Origin: CAZEUZ01 sp964515805
GTDB lineage: Bacteria > Pseudomonadota > Gammaproteobacteria > Pseudomonadales > Cellvibrionaceae
Length of the DNA stretch: 18,436 bases
Direction of reading: 5' to 3'
Assembly: GCA_964515805.1 (NCBI GenBank)
Contig: CAZEUZ010000056.1
Span: 1 to 18,436 of the forward strand
Below the pieces are notes generated by a model. That model was not told where the DNA came from. It saw only the letters and a list, made by a program, of their open reading frames with translations, and did no database searches. The position numbers and the translations under genes are program-made. Below, one piece after another: positions 15,840 through 18,436 of this stretch (its first letter is position 1; every line of letters starts with the position of its first letter).

Positions 15840-18130
15840 GAAGCATTAGACGTAAATGACCGAATATCCTCTATCAAAAACTTAATAATTTTATCGGCGT
15901 CTTTAGTACTGACCTTGGCTAACGATGATTTTAGCCGCTGGTTACCGTATTCATTACCGTCCAAATCCATTGCGCCAATCACACCATCGGAATAGAGCAG
16001 AATGCCGTCATTTTTTTCAAAAATCGTTTGCTCATCAGTAAATTCCACGTTCTCAAAACGTCCAAGGGCAACCCCTTGACTGACTGCGATACTTTGTACA
16101 GAGCCTTTTGGATCGACAAAATAAGGTGGTTGATGATCTGCATTGGCATAGTGCAGCTCACTCTTTTTTAGATCGAGTATAGCTAGAAATAATGTTGCAA
16201 ACATCGACCGGCCTTTATGATGATAAAGTTCGTTATTGACTTTGTAGAGAATATCAGACGGCTTATCGTACTGCTCAGATATAGAGTGAACCAACGTTTT
16301 GACAACCGTCGTAAATAGCGCAGCGGGTACGCCACTGCCGGAAACATCACCGATTGTGAAAACAATTTTGTCTTTGTCTTTTACAAAGAAATCATACAGA
16401 TCGCCGCCTAACTCTTGTGAGGTGCTAATAAACGCTCGTAAATCTACAGGGTTTTTGTAGTTAAACTCGACAAAATTAGTTGGCAGCATACCCATCTGTA
16501 TATCCCGCGCTGTATCCAATGACACTTCCATTTTATTTTTCTCAATACACTCCAACACCATTGAGATTTTTTCATTGAATAGTTCCAGCAAATCGCTATC
16601 GATTATATCCAAACTGCGTTTTGCCTCTATATAAAGCAGAGTAATAGGGGCTAAGCCACTCTTGAAGAAAATGACAAAGGTATTCTTTTTGATAGTATTC
16701 GTTTGTTGATCAAACGAGTTCCCAATCATTTTTAGCGGCCTTTCGGGTAAAAAGTACCTTCCCTCCTCTATCGTTGTAGTCTCATACTTTCCTGAACCTT
16801 GTACATAGACTATATCGTACTGATCAAAAGTTGCACTATTAGTGGCTACCTTTAAAGCTATAGAGCTTTTAAAAGGCAATATCCGATCTAGTTGAACTAA
16901 TAATGTACGCTCGAAAGCTTCAATTGACGTAATATCAAGTGAATCTGAGGATATTTCCGTAATTTTTTGCAACCCTTGACGTGTCCTAGTGCGTTTTTTT
17001 GCCGTCGAAATCAGCATAAAAATATAAACTATTAACAAACCGAAAAATACTGCGGCAACGATCACAAAGTGCGTATATTGCTCGAATAAATTTTGCGGCT
17101 TATTGTGGACAACAGCACTTTCCGGAAGGTCGGAGAGTTTAATTCCAAAGCGCTGCAAATGGTGATAATCAAACATGTAGCTATTGGAGTTATGAAAGAC
17201 AACGGGTATTTTATCGACACTGTAGCCGTCCAGGATTTTTTGCGCGGCGTTGGCCGCTGTTTTACCCTGAAAGTGGCCACTACCTAACATGCCACCAATA
17301 ATGCCGTGCCCGATCATGTAATCGACTGATCCATAGACAGGTACTGGAGATGCTTTGGAAATATAGGGAATAACTTCACCCGGAGTCAGTGGACGGCCGG
17401 TATTGTCAACAAAAAAGGATAAATAATAAACGATGCTGCCCTCTTCTAATGAAGAGATTTTATTGATGAGGTTTTTTAGTGAATAATCGGAGAGAATTTC
17501 AAATTCAAATTTATCTTCGTATTCCTTTACCGATTCAAAGAACTCCGTTTGCAACCCTCTCGCTGTCGCTAAATTGTCATTGATCACGTACAGTTTTTTA
17601 ACATTGGGGTGCAATTTTAAAATTAGCTCGAAATTAGAGGTGAAATCAGACTCCTCACTCACTCCAGTATAACTGTGAAAATTTGCCACTTTTTTTTCAC
17701 TAAAATTATTGACGCCACAAAATACCACTGGCGTGCCTGGAAACAACTGGTCGCGGTATTCGCGAAGAAACTCTAGTGCATCATCATCTGAAGAAATAAT
17801 GACATCGATGGTGTGGTCCGCATATTTACTTTGATAGAGTTGACTGAGCTGTTGAAGATGGTCTTGATTACCAACCATTTTGGTATCCATATACTCAATA
17901 TGGATAATAACGTTAGGATTATCTTTAAATTCATCCCGTATAGCTCGAACGATATTATCAGTCCATTTATACCCGTGGCTATAAGAATTGAGAACCAATA
18001 TTCTCTGCTTCTCTTGCTGATTGTGGTCACCATCCATTATGCGCTGATGCTCACCTGTATTGGCTAAGCTATGCCAGGATAGGGCAATGGCAATAACCAG
18101 CATTGACCATTTAACGATTGATAGTTTCAT
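15794..18130 (-). CDS. Transmembrane sensor with PP2C (SpoIIE/RsbU-type) phosphatase domain
   Basis: The protein has 778 residues. A signal peptide (about 1-24) leads into a periplasmic domain (about 40-345) of the ABC substrate-binding type. Its opening RILVLNSYSHGYKWTDNI (43-60) is typical of such domains fused to histidine kinases and cyclases. One membrane helix follows (about 354-375), then a basic stretch, a GAF-like linker domain (about 385-530), and a SpoIIE/RsbU phosphatase domain (about 535-775). Metal-binding and catalytic positions look intact: GGDLYD (575-580), GDVSGSG (594-600), YSDGV (713-717, D715) and VDDMT (766-770). The NAGH-type motif reads NADHQPP. Such phosphatases usually dephosphorylate an anti-sigma-factor antagonist (STAS protein) when a ligand is sensed. 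No partner is encoded in the window. The gene is convergent with the hydrolase and starts about 90 bp from the IS30 end. The ribosome site is weak (GTGAG). Confidence 0.9.
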   Translation of the reverse strand: MKLSIVKWSMLVIAIALSWHSLANTGEHQRIMDGDHNQQEKQRILVLNSYSHGYKWTDNIVRAIRDEFKDNPNVIIHIEYMDTKMVGNQDHLQQLSQLYQSKYADHTIDVIISSDDDALEFLREYRDQLFPGTPVVFCGVNNFSEKKVANFHSYTGVSEESDFTSNFELILKLHPNVKKLYVINDNLATARGLQTEFFESVKEYEDKFEFEILSDYSLKNLINKISSLEEGSIVYYLSFFVDNTGRPLTPGEVIPYISKASPVPVYGSVDYMIGHGIIGGMLGSGHFQGKTAANAAQKILDGYSVDKIPVVFHNSNSYMFDYHHLQRFGIKLSDLPESAVVHNKPQNLFEQYTHFVIVAAVFFGLLIVYIFMLISTAKKRTRTRQGLQKITEISSDSLDITSIEAFERTLLVQLDRILPFKSSIALKVATNSATFDQYDIVYVQGSGKYETTTIEEGRYFLPERPLKMIGNSFDQQTNTIKKNTFVIFFKSGLAPITLLYIEAKRSLDIIDSDLLELFNEKISMVLECIEKNKMEVSLDTARDIQMGMLPTNFVEFNYKNPVDLRAFISTSQELGGDLYDFFVKDKDKIVFTIGDVSGSGVPAALFTTVVKTLVHSISEQYDKPSDILYKVNNELYHHKGRSMFATLFLAILDLKKSELHYANADHQPPYFVDPKGSVQSIAVSQGVALGRFENVEFTDEQTIFEKNDGILLYSDGVIGAMDLDGNEYGNQRLKSSLAKVSTKDADKIIKFLIEDIRSFTSNASQVDDMTLLFLRNRE

Positions 18131-18254
18131 ATATTTTGCTCACAATAATTTGCATGCTTTAGTGTCACAAGTTTGAATAAATTCTCAATAAACCGCAACC
18201 ATCAACTTATCAAATAACGTGAATTCAACTTGTAAGTGCAACTCTATAAGAGTT

Positions 18255-18298
18255 GGATAAAGGGTAAGCTGTTGTATGATTCACAGCTTTCTCTATCC
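18255..18298 (+). promoter_or_regulatory. Hairpin in the IS30 transposase leader
   Basis: AAGCTGT (18266-18272) pairs with ACAGCTT (18283-18289), and an outer stem pairs GGATA (18255-18259) with TATCC (18294-18298). The structure ends about 10 bases before the GAGGAG ribosome site at 18308-18313. Leader hairpins in some other insertion sequences limit transposase translation from read-through transcripts; that role here is an inference. The adjacent CAACTCT/AGAGTTG palindrome (18239-18255) shares its last base with the outer stem. Confidence 0.5.
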
Positions 18299-18317
18299 AC
18301 CAAGAAAGAGGAGCACA

Positions 18318-18436
18318 ATGAGTTACAAACAGCTTACCCAGGCGCAAAGATACCAGATTCACGCCTTGTTGAAAGCAGCATGTGATCAAACCGAGATAGC
18401 CATGATAGTGGGATGCCATAAATCGACCATTAGTCG
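18318..18436 (+). CDS. IS30-family transposase, N-terminal fragment (cut by window edge)
   Basis: From the ATG at 18318, which has a strong GAGGAG ribosome site about 4 bases upstream, 39 codons are visible before the window ends. The translation begins MSYKQLTQAQRYQIHALLK and continues with QTEIAMIVGCHKSTIS. This is the helix-turn-helix DNA-binding head of IS30-family DDE transposases, which typically begin with a SYxQLTxxxRYQI motif. The catalytic domain lies beyond the window, so whether the gene is intact cannot be judged. Confidence 0.92.
   Translation, partial: MSYKQLTQAQRYQIHALLKAACDQTEIAMIVGCHKSTIS

Larger units (their letters stand above)
18221..18436 (+). mobile_element. Left end of an IS30-family insertion sequence (continues past the window)
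   Basis: The transposase start at 18318 defines the element. Its left terminus is placed approximately at 18221-18224 because the bases there (ATTCAACTTGTAAGTGCAAC, from 18223) resemble, from memory, the terminal inverted repeats of IS30-family elements. The right end and the target duplication are outside the window, so the exact boundary cannot be fixed. The element lies upstream of the sensor-phosphatase gene and its transposase is transcribed away from that gene. Confidence 0.75.

Noticed and set aside
18225..18419. Minus-strand 64-codon reading frame at 18225-18419
   Set aside because: It runs antisense to the IS30 leader and transposase start, which has a clear ribosome site and a family-matching N-terminus.
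1..18436. CRISPR arrays, prophage genes, rRNA, integrons or defence islands
   Set aside because: No regularly spaced repeats, phage-like gene runs, rRNA sequence or attC-like sites were seen. Almost all the sequence is accounted for by conserved single-copy genes.

Overview
The window is ordinary chromosomal DNA from a gammaproteobacterium, ending in the first bases of an insertion sequence. Three things point to the lineage: the rimP-nusA-infB-rbfA-truB-rpsO-pnp gene order, the ygfZ locus placed divergently from sdhE-ygfX, and the close match of the translated proteins to gammaproteobacterial families. Base composition looks moderate (mid-40s % G+C by eye, not computed). No genus can be named from this evidence. 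A free-living, possibly marine, gammaproteobacterium is only a guess.

Layout. (1) Positions 1-1908, minus strand: metK (S-adenosylmethionine synthetase) followed by the N-terminal 223 codons of ahcY (S-adenosylhomocysteine hydrolase), cut by the window edge. Together they make and recycle the cell's methyl donor. (2) 1969-3876, plus strand, divergent from metK: an AsmA-family envelope protein. (3) 3877-4294: a gap with a strong plus-strand terminator but no gene I can defend. The secG and tRNA genes often found upstream of rimP are absent. (4) 4295-13082, plus strand: the transcription/translation cluster rimP, nusA, infB, rbfA, truB, rpsO, pnp. It covers 30S maturation (RimP, RbfA, S15), transcription elongation and antitermination (NusA), initiation (IF2), tRNA pseudouridine-55 (TruB) and RNA decay (PNPase). 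Short tandem duplications lie between truB and rpsO, and a nested hairpin lies between rpsO and pnp. (5) 13130-13784, minus strand: sdhE-ygfX. (6) 13898-15839, plus strand: ygfZ and a membrane-anchored alpha/beta hydrolase. (7) 15794-18130, minus strand: a 778-residue transmembrane protein with a periplasmic substrate-binding-like sensor and a cytoplasmic SpoIIE/RsbU-type PP2C phosphatase. Its 3' end overlaps the hydrolase gene by 46 bp. (8) About 18221 to the end: left end of an IS30-family element, with the first 39 codons of its transposase.

No CRISPR array, prophage, toxin-immunity island, rRNA or tRNA gene was found, and I do not see an undescribed defence or mobile system. The most unusual gene is the sensor-phosphatase, which has no partner (anti-sigma factor, STAS protein or response regulator) in view and whose upstream neighbour is the IS30 element. 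The other points of interest are small: duplications around the truB stop and rpsO leader, a convergent gene overlap, possible regulatory hairpins, and tiny ORFs at two start codons.
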